Source: Aquamicrobium sp. LC103 (GTDB lineage: Bacteria > Pseudomonadota > Alphaproteobacteria > Rhizobiales > Rhizobiaceae). From it: 64,000 nucleotides of DNA. Made by a program: the position numbers and the translations under genes. The notes below the pieces were generated by a model. The model worked only from the letters and a program-made list of their open reading frames with translations. It made no database searches and was not told the DNA's origin. Location: NCBI RefSeq assembly GCF_001014615.2, contig NZ_LBCQ02000002.1, forward strand, positions 372,001 to 436,000, given 5' to 3'. Of the stretch, positions 35,082 to 45,135 are shown piece by piece (position 1 is the stretch's first letter; every line of letters starts with the position of its first letter).

Positions 35082-37184
35082 CTAGCGGCCCGAAATGAGG
35101 TCCGATGCGATGTTGGTCTGGCCGGTCAGCCGCATCTTGTAGACCTGGTAGTTCTCCATCACGCGCTGCACGTAGGAGCGCGTCTCGTGGAAGGGGATGC
35201 GCTCGATCCAGTCGATGACGGTATCGATATCCTTGCCGCGCGGATCGCCGTAGCGTTCGACCCATTCCTGCGCCCGGCGCGGGCCGGCATTGTAGCCGGC
35301 GAAGGTGAGCACGTAGGAGCCGGAGAAGCGGGCGAGCTGCTCGCCGAGATAGGCGGCGCCCAGCGTGGCGTTGTAACCGGGATCCGTCGTCAGCTTCGAT
35401 TGCGAGTAGGAAAGGCCGGCCTTGCGCGCCATCTCCTTCGCCGTGCCGGGAAGCAGTTGCAAGAGGCCGAGCGCGCCGGCGCCGGAGCGCGCCGAAACGT
35501 TGAACTCGCTCTCCTGCCTGGCGATCGCATAGGCCAGCGCCTTGCCCGAGCCGGAAATGTTGGCATTGGCCGGTATCGCGCCGGTCGGATGCGCCAGTGC
35601 CCCGACGTCGAGCCCGCGCGCGGCGGCCCATTTCCCTACGCGCAGGGCGAGGAAGTGGTTCCCCTGCCGCTCCGCCATCACCGCCAGCATCGCCAGCTCG
35701 CCGGGGCTCGCCAGCTCCTGGGCGAGGCCGCGATAGAGGCTTTCGGCGCGTCGCTCGTGGCCGGCCTGCTCGAGCCTGCGGATCGCCTGCACCGCCTGGC
35801 GGCGCTCGAAATTCTGCCGGTCGGCATTGCTCGGCGACGGGTAGCTGGCCGAAATCGCGTTGCGGCCGAGCTTGGCGGCGGAAACCTGCCCGTAGAAGGC
35901 GGTGCCGTAGCTCGCCGACCGCTCGTAATAGCTGCGCGCGTTGCCCGGTCCGCCGGCATCCGCCGAACGGCCCATCCAGTAATAGGCGCGCGACAGCGAA
36001 ATCGGACCGTCGGCGATCTCGGCGATTTTCGCGAAGTGCCGCGACGCGGTGCTGGCGTCGCGCAGGCCGCGAAGCGCGTACCAGCCGGCGTGGAACTCGG
36101 CATCGACGGCGCGCGCCGGGCTCTCGGCCGAATGCGCGGCGGCGAGCTTGTAGGCGGTGGCGGGATCGCCGATATCGAGAAGCTCGCGCGACAGCACGCG
36201 CCGCTCTATCCACCAGGCGTCGGGATCGACCAGCGAGGCCGCGTCCTTCGGCGCCTTGAGCATGACGGCGGCGGCTTCCTTGTACATGCCGTTGCGGCGC
36301 AGATGGCGCGACTGCGCGAAGATGAAGCCGGCGGCGCGCTGGTTCGACGGCACCGCGTCGAGCAGGCGTCCGGCGTTCTTCTCGTTGCGGGTGACGGCCG
36401 CCCACGCGGCGGCGAGCTCGCGCGCGCCGGCAAGCCCGGCGACGCGCTCGGCCGAGGTGATGCGGTCGTGGTGCAGCATCTGCTCCATGCGGGCGCGATG
36501 GTCGGCCTTGGGGATGATGCCGCCGAATTCCTTGATGATCGCGGCTTCCTCCGCCGCCTCCAGCCGCTCCTTGCGCCAGAAGGGCGAGAGCACGGCGCGC
36601 GCGGCCTGCGTGTTTCCGGTCGCCAGATGCGCGCGGGCCAGCACGATCGTGCCTTCCGCGGTTTGCGGGCGCGAATTGCCGAACGCCTGCAGCACGGCGC
36701 GCGGGCCGGGATTTTCGCGGTAAAGCGCCTTCTCGCTGTTCTCGCGGAGCGTGCTCATGCCGGGCCAGCCGGAAAGCGTGTGAGCGGCCTGCGCGATCTC
36801 GCCACTGGGCACGCCCGATCCGCCACTGACGGCGATCGCCCACATCAGAATATGCCGGTCGAGCGAATTCGCCGGCAGATTGTCGCGAACGACGCGGGCG
36901 CGGGCGACGTCGCCGGAGGAAAGCGCGTCGAGCCCGCTCTTCAGCTTCTCGACGCTGCCGGTTCTGACGAGATCGGAGGCCATGCCGGCGGAATAGGCGG
37001 CCACGGAGCCCGTGGTGATCACGCTGTCGATCGCCGAGGCCGCGATCGGGGTTCCCGGCCGGTCGAAGGGGAGCGGAGGCGTATCCGGAAGCGCCGGCTG
37101 GGCGAAGGCCAGGCCGGGCAGCAATGTCACGGCAATGGTTGCTGCGAGCGTTCGGATTTGCGGATTCCCTCTCTTCATGACCAA
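35082..37184 (-). CDS. slt: soluble lytic murein transglycosylase
   Basis: 700 residues with a Sec signal (residues 1-29, ending GLAFAQ). Residues ~60-510 form the helical superhelix (U/L domain); residues ~520-680 are the SLT catalytic domain, with the general-acid Glu in IARQESEFNVSARSGAGALG, then LLQLLPGTAKEMA and LTFAGYNAGPRRAQEW. It cleaves peptidoglycan glycan strands with 1,6-anhydro product formation in the periplasm. It is divergent from dapA, a usual neighbour in rhizobia. Confidence 0.93.
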   Translation of the reverse strand: MVMKRGNPQIRTLAATIAVTLLPGLAFAQPALPDTPPLPFDRPGTPIAASAIDSVITTGSVAAYSAGMASDLVRTGSVEKLKSGLDALSSGDVARARVVRDNLPANSLDRHILMWAIAVSGGSGVPSGEIAQAAHTLSGWPGMSTLRENSEKALYRENPGPRAVLQAFGNSRPQTAEGTIVLARAHLATGNTQAARAVLSPFWRKERLEAAEEAAIIKEFGGIIPKADHRARMEQMLHHDRITSAERVAGLAGARELAAAWAAVTRNEKNAGRLLDAVPSNQRAAGFIFAQSRHLRRNGMYKEAAAVMLKAPKDAASLVDPDAWWIERRVLSRELLDIGDPATAYKLAAAHSAESPARAVDAEFHAGWYALRGLRDASTASRHFAKIAEIADGPISLSRAYYWMGRSADAGGPGNARSYYERSASYGTAFYGQVSAAKLGRNAISASYPSPSNADRQNFERRQAVQAIRRLEQAGHERRAESLYRGLAQELASPGELAMLAVMAERQGNHFLALRVGKWAAARGLDVGALAHPTGAIPANANISGSGKALAYAIARQESEFNVSARSGAGALGLLQLLPGTAKEMARKAGLSYSQSKLTTDPGYNATLGAAYLGEQLARFSGSYVLTFAGYNAGPRRAQEWVERYGDPRGKDIDTVIDWIERIPFHETRSYVQRVMENYQVYKMRLTGQTNIASDLISGR

Positions 37185-37419
37185 GCCCCTGGTAAACGAG
37201 ATACTAATTCAGCGCGGATGTGCTGTGAACCTACCAATGGCCGGTGAAGAGTAAGTTAATGAAAGGTTAGCGACGTCGTTTGCAATTTTCCTTATCCAGC
37301 GAACGTCGCTTGCCGCATTCTCGTGGCAAGACTATGGTGCGCCGCCTCGCCTTGGGTTAGAAGGCGAAAATCGTCAGATATCCGCATTCCATACGGAAAT
37401 TTCCGGGAGCAAACACGAC

Positions 37420-38301
37420 ATGTTCACAGGGTCCTTCACAGCGCTGGTAACGCCTTTTGCGAAGGATGGATCCTTTGACAAAGCGGTTTTCCGCGACTTC
37501 GTCGAATGGCAGATAGCCGAGGGCACCAAGGGTCTCGTGCCGGTCGGCACCACCGGTGAATCGCCGACGCTCACGCATGACGAGCATCACGAAGTGGTGA
37601 AGGCCTGCGTCGAGATCGCCGCCGGCAGGGTTCCGGTCGTCGCCGGCGCCGGCTCCAACAACACCGCCGAGGCGGTCAGCCTGGCGCGTCACGCGGAAAA
37701 GGCGGGCGCCAATGCCGTGCTCGTGGTCACGCCCTATTACAACAAGCCCACCCAGCGCGGGCTCTACGAGCATTTCGCCGCGGTCGCGAAGGCGACCAGC
37801 CTGCCGATCATCATCTACAACATCCCGCCGCGTTCCGTGATCGACATGGCGCCGGAGACGATGGGACGCCTGGCGAACGACTTCAAGAACATCGTCGGCG
37901 TCAAGGATGCCACCGGCAAGGTCGAACGCGTCTCCGAGCAGCGCATCACCTGCGGCAAGGAATTCGTCCAGTTGTCGGGCGAGGATGCGTCCGCGCTGGG
38001 CTTCAACGCCCATGGCGGCGTCGGCATCATTTCGGTGACCTCCAACGTCGCTCCGCGCCTCTGCTCCGAATTTCAGGAAGCCTCGCTTTCCGGCAGCAGG
38101 GAGCGCGCGCTGGAACTGCAGGACAGGCTGATGCCGCTTCACAAGGCGCTGTTCATCGAGCCGGGCGTGTCGGGCACCAAATATGCCCTCTCGCGCCTCG
38201 GCAGAATCGAAAATGTCGTCCGCTTGCCGCTGGTCCAGGTCGAGGCGTCGACCGCCGAGAAGATCGACGCGGCCATGGTGCATGCGGGCCTGTTGAACTG
38301 A
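37420..38301 (+). CDS. dapA: 4-hydroxy-tetrahydrodipicolinate synthase
   Basis: 293 residues, class I aldolase TIM barrel. It condenses pyruvate with aspartate semialdehyde in lysine and diaminopimelate synthesis. Motifs: [34 protein letters not shown], the catalytic Tyr in [13 protein letters not shown], and the Schiff-base Lys in [14 protein letters not shown]. Standard length. smpB follows 27 bp downstream and is probably co-transcribed. Confidence 0.97.
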   Translation: MFTGSFTALVTPFAKDGSFDKAVFRDFVEWQIAEGTKGLVPVGTTGESPTLTHDEHHEVVKACVEIAAGRVPVVAGAGSNNTAEAVSLARHAEKAGANAVLVVTPYYNKPTQRGLYEHFAAVAKATSLPIIIYNIPPRSVIDMAPETMGRLANDFKNIVGVKDATGKVERVSEQRITCGKEFVQLSGEDASALGFNAHGGVGIISVTSNVAPRLCSEFQEASLSGSRERALELQDRLMPLHKALFIEPGVSGTKYALSRLGRIENVVRLPLVQVEASTAEKIDAAMVHAGLLN

Positions 38302-38328
38302 CGCGCCCCGGGCGCGTTCGAATGGAAC

Positions 38329-38802
38329 ATGGCTAAAGAAAAGAATCCGAACAACAAGACCGTTGCCGAAAACCGCAAGGCCCGCTTCTCCTACGAGGTG
38401 CTCGACACTTTCGAGGCGGGTCTCGTGCTGACCGGGACGGAGGTGAAGTCGCTGCGCGAGGGCCAGGCGAACATCCAGGAATCCTACGCTTCCGTCGAGG
38501 GCGGCGAGGTCTGGCTGATCAACTCCTACCTGCCGGAATATCTGCAGGGAAACCGCTTCAACCACGAGCCGCGCCGCCGCCGCAAGCTCCTTCTCAACAA
38601 GAAGGAGATGGCGAGGCTCGCCCAGGCGGTGGAGCGCGAGGGCATGACGATGGTGCCGTTGAAGATCTATTTCAACGATCGCGGCAGGGCGAAGCTGCTC
38701 CTGGGGGTGGCGCGCGGCAAGAAGCTGCACGACAAGCGCGAGACCGAGAAGCAGCGCGACTGGAACCGCGAGAAGAGCCGGCTCCTGAAGGAGCGGGGGT
38801 AG
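38329..38802 (+). CDS. smpB: SsrA-binding protein SmpB
   Basis: 157 residues. OB-fold tmRNA partner needed for trans-translation. Motifs: [37 protein letters not shown], and the basic C-terminal tail ([20 protein letters not shown]) that enters the mRNA channel. Downstream of dapA, as in most Hyphomicrobiales. Confidence 0.97.
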   Translation: MAKEKNPNNKTVAENRKARFSYEVLDTFEAGLVLTGTEVKSLREGQANIQESYASVEGGEVWLINSYLPEYLQGNRFNHEPRRRRKLLLNKKEMARLAQAVEREGMTMVPLKIYFNDRGRAKLLLGVARGKKLHDKRETEKQRDWNREKSRLLKERG

Positions 38803-38817
38803 GGGGCTTGGCCCCGC

Positions 38818-39087
38818 CTAGCGGATGTCCACTTTCTCGGAAAGCCAAGCCTTGATGAGTGATTGGTAGGGCATGCCGCGCTTGTTTGCCGCGATCTTGA
38901 TCTGCTCCAGCAACGACACGGGAAGCCGCAGCGAAATCGAGGTGGTCGACGGCTTGAGATTGGGCAGGCGCACTCGCTCCGCCTTGCTCCACTCGATGTA
39001 ATCCGCGGAATCGTGCGTTTCCCAGAAGCGCCGTTCCTCTGCTTCGTCCCGAAATTCCGGGAGCGGTTGCCTAATCTTGCTGGTCAT
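38818..39087 (-). CDS. brnA: BrnA/CopG-type antitoxin
   Basis: 89 residues. The N-terminal part (LPEFRDEAEERRFWETHDSA) matches the COG5304/CopG_antitoxin group, and the C-terminal ribbon-helix-helix is TTSISLRLPVSLLEQIKIAA, then NKRGMPYQSLIKAWLSEKV. Its start overlaps the end of the upstream DUF497 toxin ORF by 17 nt, the standard toxin-first order of brnTA loci. It is intact although the toxin ORF looks shortened. Confidence 0.85.
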   Translation of the reverse strand: MTSKIRQPLPEFRDEAEERRFWETHDSADYIEWSKAERVRLPNLKPSTTSISLRLPVSLLEQIKIAANKRGMPYQSLIKAWLSEKVDIR

Positions 39088-39256
39088 AGACGGCTCTCTC
39101 TTTTCGGCTCATGTCGCGGGCGGAAATGACGCGGATCAGGCGCGCGTCGTAGCGGAGCGTGAAGGTGATATGAAGGCGCCTGCCGTTTCCTGCATGACCC
39201 AAAGCGTGAAACCGCCGCTCACTGCCGCTGTGCCTTTCATCGCCGGCAACTAGCAA
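39071..39256 (-). pseudogene. brnT: N-terminally truncated BrnT (DUF497) toxin
   Basis: The C-terminal two thirds of DUF497 are clear: LLVAGDERHSGSERRFHALG, LHITFTLRYDARLIRVISA, RDMSRKERAVY. In-frame upstream reading (AISFEAEQVFLNEP) keeps family character for a short way, but the conserved opening (WD..K...~KHG) is absent and an in-frame stop is met. The only start codon in the frame is the TTG used here, giving 61 residues against the usual ~90. The toxin is probably dead or the 5' end was replaced. Confidence 0.65.
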
Positions 39257-39367
39257 TGGCTCGTTGAGAAAAACCTGCTCCGCTTCGAAGGAGATGGCGG
39301 GCGTTCCCGAAGCGAATTGACAGAAAACGGCTTCTCCCCTCTACTTGAGGCAGAAGGGTGGGGGCCC

Positions 39368-39715
39368 ATGCGATTCTTTCTGATCGGCGTTTTGTTCCTT
39401 TTCGGAACGCAGATATCCTTGGCCGAAACGAGCCAGGAATATGTGAAGCGCGTGAGCGAGCACGTGAACCAGGTTCGTTTCGATCTCAAGCTCGGTCAGG
39501 CGGCCTGGCGCCCGGATGCAAGGCCGGTCAAGGTCTTCTTTCGGATTGGTCAGGACGGAGCAATCAAGGACGTTCGGATCTTGAAAAGCTCGGTTTCGCC
39601 GGAATTGAGCAAGATTGTCGCTCGAACCTTCGAGCGGCTTCCGCCCATTCCCAACGTACCGAAGTCCATGGCGTCGAAGAGTTTCGGCGTCATTGTCAGC
39701 ATCGGCGGCAAGTAG
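39368..39715 (+). CDS. periplasmic TonB-C-like protein
   Basis: 115 residues with a signal peptide (MRFFLIGVLFLFGTQISLA, cleaved before ETSQ). The mature part AWRPDARPVKVFFRIGQDGA, then IKDVRILKSSVSPELSKIVA and FERLPPIP is the TonB C-terminal-like fold (the 'vf.v..dG.i.~v.v..SSg...ld' pattern), seen in many free-standing periplasmic proteins. There is no proline-rich linker or inner-membrane anchor, so it is not a full TonB. Function unknown. Confidence 0.7.
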   Translation: MRFFLIGVLFLFGTQISLAETSQEYVKRVSEHVNQVRFDLKLGQAAWRPDARPVKVFFRIGQDGAIKDVRILKSSVSPELSKIVARTFERLPPIPNVPKSMASKSFGVIVSIGGK

Positions 39716-39754
39716 TTCCAGCGTGTGCCGCTGCCCGGTACGGTCGTCGGTTCG

Positions 39755-40420
39755 TCACGCGCCGTCGAGGAACGCGCGCACCCGTCCGAACACCTCCACG
39801 AACATCTCCTCGGTCAGCCTGCCGGTGTTGGTGTTGTAGCGCGAGCAGTGGTAGCTGGAGAAAAGCCCGATGCCGTCGGCATTCCGCATCGCTCCGTGGG
39901 CGAAGGGGAAGTCGGCGACCTTCTTGCCGAGCGCGCGCACCGTCGACTGATGCGCGATCGTGCCCAGCGTCAGTATGGCCGCGAGATCGGGGAAGCGGGC
40001 GATCGTCGGCTCAAGGAAGGTCCGGCAGGTGTTGATCTCGCTGCCCACCGGCTTGTTCTCGGGCGGCACGCAGCGCACGGCATTGGTCAAGGCGGTGCCG
40101 ATCAGCTCGACGCCGTCGTCGGGCCGGGCCTGGAACTCGCCGCTCGAAAAACCGAAGCGTTTCAGCGTGCCGTAGAGCAGGGTGCCCGCATAGTCTCCGG
40201 TGAAGGGCCGGCCGGTGCGGTTCGCGCCGCGCAGGCCGGGCGCCAGCCCGACGATTAGGAAGCGCACGCTCTTGTCGCCGCCGCGCGCGACGAAGGTCGG
40301 GACGGGCGCATTGAACCAGTCGGGTTCGCGCTCGCGCCACAGCCCGATGAAGTCGTGGAGGCGGGGGCAGAGCGCGCAGTTGCGCGGCGGCTCCGCCTCG
40401 GCCGGCGATGTCTGCATCAA
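39755..40420 (-). CDS. uracil-DNA glycosylase, family 5 (UDGb)-like
   Basis: 221 residues. An iron-sulfur enzyme removing uracil or deaminated bases from DNA. Cys pairs CALCPRL near residue 15 and later Cys (NAVRCVPP, NTCRTFLEP) fit the 4Fe-4S ligands. Motif A is LIVGLAPGLRGANRTGRPFT, with Ala in place of a polar activating residue, which is typical of family 5 rather than family 4; motif B is FSSYHCSRYNTNTGRL. Overlaps the end of the NYN gene by 4 nt. Confidence 0.85.
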   Translation of the reverse strand: MMQTSPAEAEPPRNCALCPRLHDFIGLWREREPDWFNAPVPTFVARGGDKSVRFLIVGLAPGLRGANRTGRPFTGDYAGTLLYGTLKRFGFSSGEFQARPDDGVELIGTALTNAVRCVPPENKPVGSEINTCRTFLEPTIARFPDLAAILTLGTIAHQSTVRALGKKVADFPFAHGAMRNADGIGLFSSYHCSRYNTNTGRLTEEMFVEVFGRVRAFLDGA

Positions 40421-40995
40421 TAGTCTTCTTCGTCTTCCGTCGGGTCGCTGCGCCTTTGCGGCCTTTCGGACGGCTCGCGACCAACCTCGCTTCTCAATGA
40501 GGCAAGGTCGATAAAGTGATCGGCCTGACGGCGCAAGTCGTCGGAGATCATCGGCGGGGTCGAACTCATGGTGGAAACGATGCTGACCTTGCGGCCCTTC
40601 CGCTGCAGCGCTTCAACCAGCGTGCGGAAATCGCCGTCGCCGGAGAAGATGACGTAGTGATCGACCACGTCGGACAGTTCGAGCGCGTCTATGGTCAGCT
40701 CGATGTCCATGTTGCCCTTGATCTTGCGGCGGCCGGCGGAATCGGTGAATTCCTTGGCCGGCTTGGTGACGACCTTGTAGCCGTTGTAGTCCAGCCAGTC
40801 GATCAGCGGGCGGATCGAGGAATATTCCTGATCCTCGACGAGCGCGGTGTAGTAGTAGGCGCGCAGGAGATAGCCATGCTTGTGGAAGCTCGCCAGCAGC
40901 TTGCGGTAGTCTATGTCGAACCCCAGGGCGCGCGAGGTGGCGTAAAGATTTGCGCCGTCTATGAAGAGGGCGATTTTTTCCCTTGAATCGAACAT
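40417..40995 (-). CDS. NYN-domain (LabA/DUF88) protein, PIN-like nuclease fold
   Basis: 192 residues from MFDSREKIALF (a start 21 nt earlier is possible). Acidic residues of the NYN active site: ALFIDGANLYATSR, KGNMDIELTIDALE and VIFSGDGDFRTLVEAL. The C-terminal tail is acidic/basic and disordered (REPSERPQRRSDPTEDEED). Proteins of this group are presumed ribonucleases in RNA turnover. It overlaps the glycosylase gene by ATGA and lies divergent from rpoZ, a constant neighbour in rhizobia. Confidence 0.85.
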   Translation of the reverse strand: MFDSREKIALFIDGANLYATSRALGFDIDYRKLLASFHKHGYLLRAYYYTALVEDQEYSSIRPLIDWLDYNGYKVVTKPAKEFTDSAGRRKIKGNMDIELTIDALELSDVVDHYVIFSGDGDFRTLVEALQRKGRKVSIVSTMSSTPPMISDDLRRQADHFIDLASLRSEVGREPSERPQRRSDPTEDEEDY

Positions 40996-41270
40996 GTTCA
41001 AATTCCTTGTCGGCAATATCGGCGGTCAAAAAACGCGTTCATGGACATGCATCGTACATACTATGAAATAACGCCCGCGAATCTTGGTTCCAAGGGGACC
41101 GTGCCCGCAAGCCCCAAAATCGATCACGTTTTTGCGAAAACCGTGCAAGGTGGCGTATGATGCGCCGCCTTGTGTCGCCGCCGTCTCACCATAAAGCTTG
41201 AGTTTGGACGTCGTTCGCGTTATGGACCGCCTAATTCTTCCAACACATCCATGCATGAAAGGGGCGATGA

Positions 41271-41672
41271 ATGGCCCGCGTAACTGTTGAGGATTGCATC
41301 GACAAGGTCGAGAACCGCTTCGAGCTGGTGCTGCTTGCCGGCCATCGCGCCCGCCTGATCTCGCAAGGCGCGCCGATCACCGTCGATCGCGACAACGACA
41401 AGAACCCGGTGGTGGCGCTGCGCGAGATCGCCGACGAGACGCTTTCGCCCGGCGACCTCAAGGAAGACCTGATCCATTCGCTGCAGAAGCATGTCGAGGT
41501 CGACGAGCCAGAAGCCGATCTGCCGGAAGTCACCGCCGACGCTTCCGACGCGGCGACGACGATCGAGGCCGAAGGCGAGGAAGAGAACATCACTTTCGAC
41601 CGCATGAGCGAGGAAGACCTTCTCGCCGGCATCGAAGGGCTCGTTCCGCCGGAAAAAAGCGACGATTTCTAA
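41271..41672 (+). CDS. rpoZ: DNA-directed RNA polymerase omega subunit
   Basis: 133 residues. The N-terminus [20 protein letters not shown], then [12 protein letters not shown] and [13 protein letters not shown] are omega-defining. The acidic C-terminal extension is typical of alphaproteobacterial omega. It assists assembly of RNA polymerase and forms part of ppGpp site 1, which fits its position directly upstream of the ppGpp synthetase gene. Confidence 0.97.
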   Translation: MARVTVEDCIDKVENRFELVLLAGHRARLISQGAPITVDRDNDKNPVVALREIADETLSPGDLKEDLIHSLQKHVEVDEPEADLPEVTADASDAATTIEAEGEEENITFDRMSEEDLLAGIEGLVPPEKSDDF

Positions 41673-41789
41673 GTCTTGGATTGATCGTCGCCACTTTCGT
41701 GGCTTGGCAATCATGTCTATCTAAGAACATGCGCCTCGTTGCAAACGTGGCGCATGTTTTCGTTCGTCTGAAGATCAGGATTGCGGCCC

Positions 41790-44021
41790 ATGATGCGTCA
41801 ATACGAGCTTGTCGAGCGTGTTCAGCGCTACAAGCCGGACGTCAATGAGGCACTGCTCAACAAAGCCTATGTCTACGCCATGCAGAAGCATGGCCACCAG
41901 AAGCGCGCTTCGGGCGACCCCTATTTCTCCCATCCGCTGGAAGTCGCCGCGATCCTGACCGACATGCGCATGGACGAGGCGACGATCGCCGTCGCCCTTC
42001 TGCACGACACGATCGAGGACACCACCGCCACCAGGCAGGAGATCGACGAGCTCTTCGGTCCCGACATGGGCAAGCTGGTCGAGGGGCTGACCAAGCTCAA
42101 GAAGCTGGATCTCGTATCGAAGAAGGCGGAGCAGGCCGAAAATCTCCGCAAGCTGCTGCTCGCGATCTCCGACGACGTGCGCGTGCTGCTCGTCAAGCTC
42201 GCCGACCGCCTGCACAACATGCGCACCCTCGACCACATGCGCGCCGACAAGCGGCTGCGCATCGCCGAGGAGACGATGGACATCTATGCGCCGCTGGCCG
42301 GCCGCATGGGCATGCAGGACATGCGCGAGGAGCTGGAGGAGCTCGCCTTCCGCTACATCAATCCGGAGGCCTACAAGGCCGTCACCGAGCGGCTGGCGGA
42401 GATTTTCGAACGCAATCGCGGCGTCATCGGCGAGATCGAGCACGCGCTTTCGGGCCTGTTCGAGAAATATCATATCGAGGCACTCGTGAAGAGCCGCCAG
42501 AAGAAGCCGTGGTCGGTCTTCCGCAAGATGGAGGCGAAGGCGCTTTCCTTCGAGCAATTGTCGGATCTGTTCGGCTTCCGGGTGGTCGTCGACAGCGTCG
42601 AGGACTGCTATCGGGCGCTGGGCGCGATCCACACGACATGGTCGATGGTGCCCGGACGTTTCAAGGACTATATCTCGACGCCGAAGCAGAACGACTACCG
42701 CTCGATCCACACCACCATCGTCGGCCCCTCGCGCCAGCGCGTGGAACTGCAGATCCGCACCAGGGAAATGGATGCGATCGCCGAATACGGCGTCGCCGCT
42801 CATTCCATCTACAAGGACGGCGTCAAGCACAACGGCGCCGGCCATTCCATCTCCAAGGACACCAACGCCTATGCGTGGCTGCGCCAGACGATCGAGGCGC
42901 TGTCGGAGGGCGACAATCCCGAGGACTTCCTCGAGAACACCAAGCTCGAGCTTTTCCAGGACCAGGTCTTCGCCTTCACGCCGAAGGGCCGCCTTATCGC
43001 GCTGCCGCGCGGCGCCACGCCCATCGACTTCGCCTACGCCGTCCACACCGATGTCGGCGACACCTGCGTCGGCGCCAAGATAAACGGCCGCATCATGCCG
43101 CTGATGACGGAGCTGAAGAACGGCGACGAGGTGGAGATCATCCGCTCCAAGGCGCAGGTGCCGCCCGCCGCCTGGGAATCGGTGGTCGTCACCGGCAAGG
43201 CGCGCTCGGCGATCCGCCGCGCCACCAAGAACGCGATCCGCAAGCAATATTCCGGCCTCGGCATCCGCATCCTCGAACGCGCCTTTGAGCGCTCGGGCAA
43301 GAGCTTCTCCAAGGATGCGGTGAAGGCGGTGCTGCACCGGCTGGCGCGCAAGGACATCGAGGACGTCTTCGCCGCCGTCGGCCGCGGCGAGCTTTCCTCG
43401 CTCGACGTCATGAAGGCGGTCTATCCCGATCACAAGGACGAGCGCGCCGGCCAGGTCGCGGCCAAGTCGCGCGAGGAGGGCTGGTTCAACCTGCGCAACG
43501 CGGCCGGCATGCTGTTCCAGATTCCGGGCCGTTCGTCCTCGCGCAAGAGCAAGAAGACGAACAAGAAGGAGGAGGCGCTGCCGATTCGCGGCGTGCGCGG
43601 CGATCTTCCCGTGAGCTTCGCTCCCGAGGGCGCGGTGCCGGGCGACCGCATCGTCGGCATCCTGCAGCCGGGAGCCGGCATCACCATCTATCCGATACAG
43701 TCCCCCTCGCTCACCGCCTTCGACGACCAGCCGGAACGCTGGATCGACGTGCGCTGGGACATCGACGAGGACATGAAGGAGCGCTTTCCCGCGCGTGTGT
43801 CGGTGACGGCCATCAACGAACCGGGCTCGCTTGCCAACATCTCGCAGACGATCGCCTCGAACGACGCCAATATCCACACGCTTTCGATGGTCCGCACGGC
43901 GCCCGACTTCACCGAAATGATCTTCGACCTGGAAGTCTGGGATTTGAAACATCTCAACCGGCTGATATCCCAGTTGAAGGAAAATCCGAGCGTGAGCGCG
44001 GTTCGCCGGGTCAACGGCTGA
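41790..44021 (+). CDS. rsh: bifunctional (p)ppGpp synthetase/hydrolase, RelA/SpoT type
   Basis: 743 residues. Domains in order: HD hydrolase (HPLEVAAILTDMRMDEATIA with LLHDTIEDT, KLADRLHNMRTL), synthetase (LSDLFGFRVVVDSVEDCYRA, VELQIRTREMDAIAEYGVAA), TGS (VFAFTPKGRLIALPRGATPI), and a C-terminal ACT domain (VTAINEPGSLANISQTIA). HD His-Asp and synthetase acidic residues are both present, so hydrolase and synthetase should both work. A CAGGA site precedes paired ATGs at 41790 and 41793. Follows rpoZ and precedes pyrE. Confidence 0.96.
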   Translation: MMRQYELVERVQRYKPDVNEALLNKAYVYAMQKHGHQKRASGDPYFSHPLEVAAILTDMRMDEATIAVALLHDTIEDTTATRQEIDELFGPDMGKLVEGLTKLKKLDLVSKKAEQAENLRKLLLAISDDVRVLLVKLADRLHNMRTLDHMRADKRLRIAEETMDIYAPLAGRMGMQDMREELEELAFRYINPEAYKAVTERLAEIFERNRGVIGEIEHALSGLFEKYHIEALVKSRQKKPWSVFRKMEAKALSFEQLSDLFGFRVVVDSVEDCYRALGAIHTTWSMVPGRFKDYISTPKQNDYRSIHTTIVGPSRQRVELQIRTREMDAIAEYGVAAHSIYKDGVKHNGAGHSISKDTNAYAWLRQTIEALSEGDNPEDFLENTKLELFQDQVFAFTPKGRLIALPRGATPIDFAYAVHTDVGDTCVGAKINGRIMPLMTELKNGDEVEIIRSKAQVPPAAWESVVVTGKARSAIRRATKNAIRKQYSGLGIRILERAFERSGKSFSKDAVKAVLHRLARKDIEDVFAAVGRGELSSLDVMKAVYPDHKDERAGQVAAKSREEGWFNLRNAAGMLFQIPGRSSSRKSKKTNKKEEALPIRGVRGDLPVSFAPEGAVPGDRIVGILQPGAGITIYPIQSPSLTAFDDQPERWIDVRWDIDEDMKERFPARVSVTAINEPGSLANISQTIASNDANIHTLSMVRTAPDFTEMIFDLEVWDLKHLNRLISQLKENPSVSAVRRVNG

Positions 44022-44054
44022 GCCTCACCGGAAAAGCAAGGAAGGACGACAAGC

Positions 44055-44633
44055 ATGAACACTGAAGAGGTGCTCGCGACATTCCGCGAGGCGGGAGCCA
44101 TCCTGCAGGGCCATTTCATCCTGACCTCGGGGCTGCGCAGCCCGACCTTCCTGCAGAAGGCGCGCGTGTTCATGCACGCCGACAAGACCGAGAGGCTCTG
44201 CAAGGCGCTCGCCGCGCGCATCCGCGAGGAGGTGCCGGGCCGCATCGACTATGTCGTCGGCCCCGCGGTCGGCGGCCTGATCCCGGCCTACGAGACCTCG
44301 CGCCATCTCGGCGTGCCCGCGATCTGGGTCGAGCGCGAGAACGGCGAGTTCCGCCTGCGCCGCTTCGAGATCGCCGAGGGCGCGCGCGTCGTCATCGTCG
44401 AGGACATCGTGACGACCGGGCTTTCGATCCGCGAGACGGTCGAGTGCATGCGCAAGCTCGGCGCCGAGGTGGCCGCCGCCGCCTGCATCATCGACCGCTC
44501 GGCCGGCAAGGCCGACGTCGGCGTGCCGCTGGTGGCGCTCGCCGAATACGAGGTGCCATCCTATCCCGCCGACCAGCTCCCGCCGGAACTGGCGGCGATC
44601 CCGGCGGTCAAGCCGGGGAGCCGGAACATATAG
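44055..44633 (+). CDS. pyrE: orotate phosphoribosyltransferase
   Basis: 192 residues. It transfers orotate onto PRPP in pyrimidine synthesis. Motifs: [20 protein letters not shown], the catalytic-loop region [11 protein letters not shown] and the PRPP-binding [20 protein letters not shown]. Lies 33 bp after rsh and 11 bp before acpS, in one apparent operon. Confidence 0.95.
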   Translation: MNTEEVLATFREAGAILQGHFILTSGLRSPTFLQKARVFMHADKTERLCKALAARIREEVPGRIDYVVGPAVGGLIPAYETSRHLGVPAIWVERENGEFRLRRFEIAEGARVVIVEDIVTTGLSIRETVECMRKLGAEVAAAACIIDRSAGKADVGVPLVALAEYEVPSYPADQLPPELAAIPAVKPGSRNI

Positions 44634-44644
44634 GACATCGAGCG

Positions 44645-45106
44645 ATGATCATCGGCATCGGCAGTGATCTGATCGACATCAGGCGGGTGGAAAAAACCCT
44701 CTCGCGCCATCCCGAGCGCTTCGTGCGGCGCGTCTTCACCGATGTCGAGCAGGCGAAGTCCGAACGGCGCAAGGAACGCGGGGCTTCCTACGCCAAGCGC
44801 TTCGCAGCCAAGGAGGCATGCGCCAAGGCACTCGGGACCGGCCTTGCGCGCGGCGTTTTCTGGCGCGACATGGGCGTGGTGAACCTGCCGAGCGGCAAGC
44901 CGACGATGGAACTCACCGGCGGCGCGGCAAAGCGCCTCGCCGAGATGCTGCCCGACGGGCACCGCGCGGCCATACACCTGACGATCACGGACGATTTCCC
45001 GCTCGCCCAGGCGTTTGTCATCATCGAGGCCTTGCCCGCCGAACAAGCGCCACACTCGTCTGATCAAGCCGGCAATGGCGTTGCCCAGCGCGGATCAAGC
45101 CGCTAA
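44645..45106 (+). CDS. acpS: holo-[acyl-carrier-protein] synthase
   Basis: 153 residues from [20 protein letters not shown]. It attaches 4'-phosphopantetheine to acyl carrier protein. The two Mg/CoA motifs are [11 protein letters not shown] and [18 protein letters not shown]. The C-terminus is about 15-20 residues longer than usual ([19 protein letters not shown]), a probable neutral extension. Sits between pyrE and lepB. Confidence 0.95.
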   Translation: MIIGIGSDLIDIRRVEKTLSRHPERFVRRVFTDVEQAKSERRKERGASYAKRFAAKEACAKALGTGLARGVFWRDMGVVNLPSGKPTMELTGGAAKRLAEMLPDGHRAAIHLTITDDFPLAQAFVIIEALPAEQAPHSSDQAGNGVAQRGSSR

Positions 45107-45135
45107 GACGGTCTCAACTTGCAATCGAGGAAGAG

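Noticed and set aside
34885-37247. Long frames on both strands over the lytic transglycosylase
   Set aside because: Both are out of frame with slt, whose signal peptide and SLT motifs are intact.
41775-43952. 725-codon minus-strand frame opposite rsh
   Set aside because: Mirror image of the rsh coding frame; low-complexity His/Asp/Arg/Val text without motifs, while rsh has all domains.
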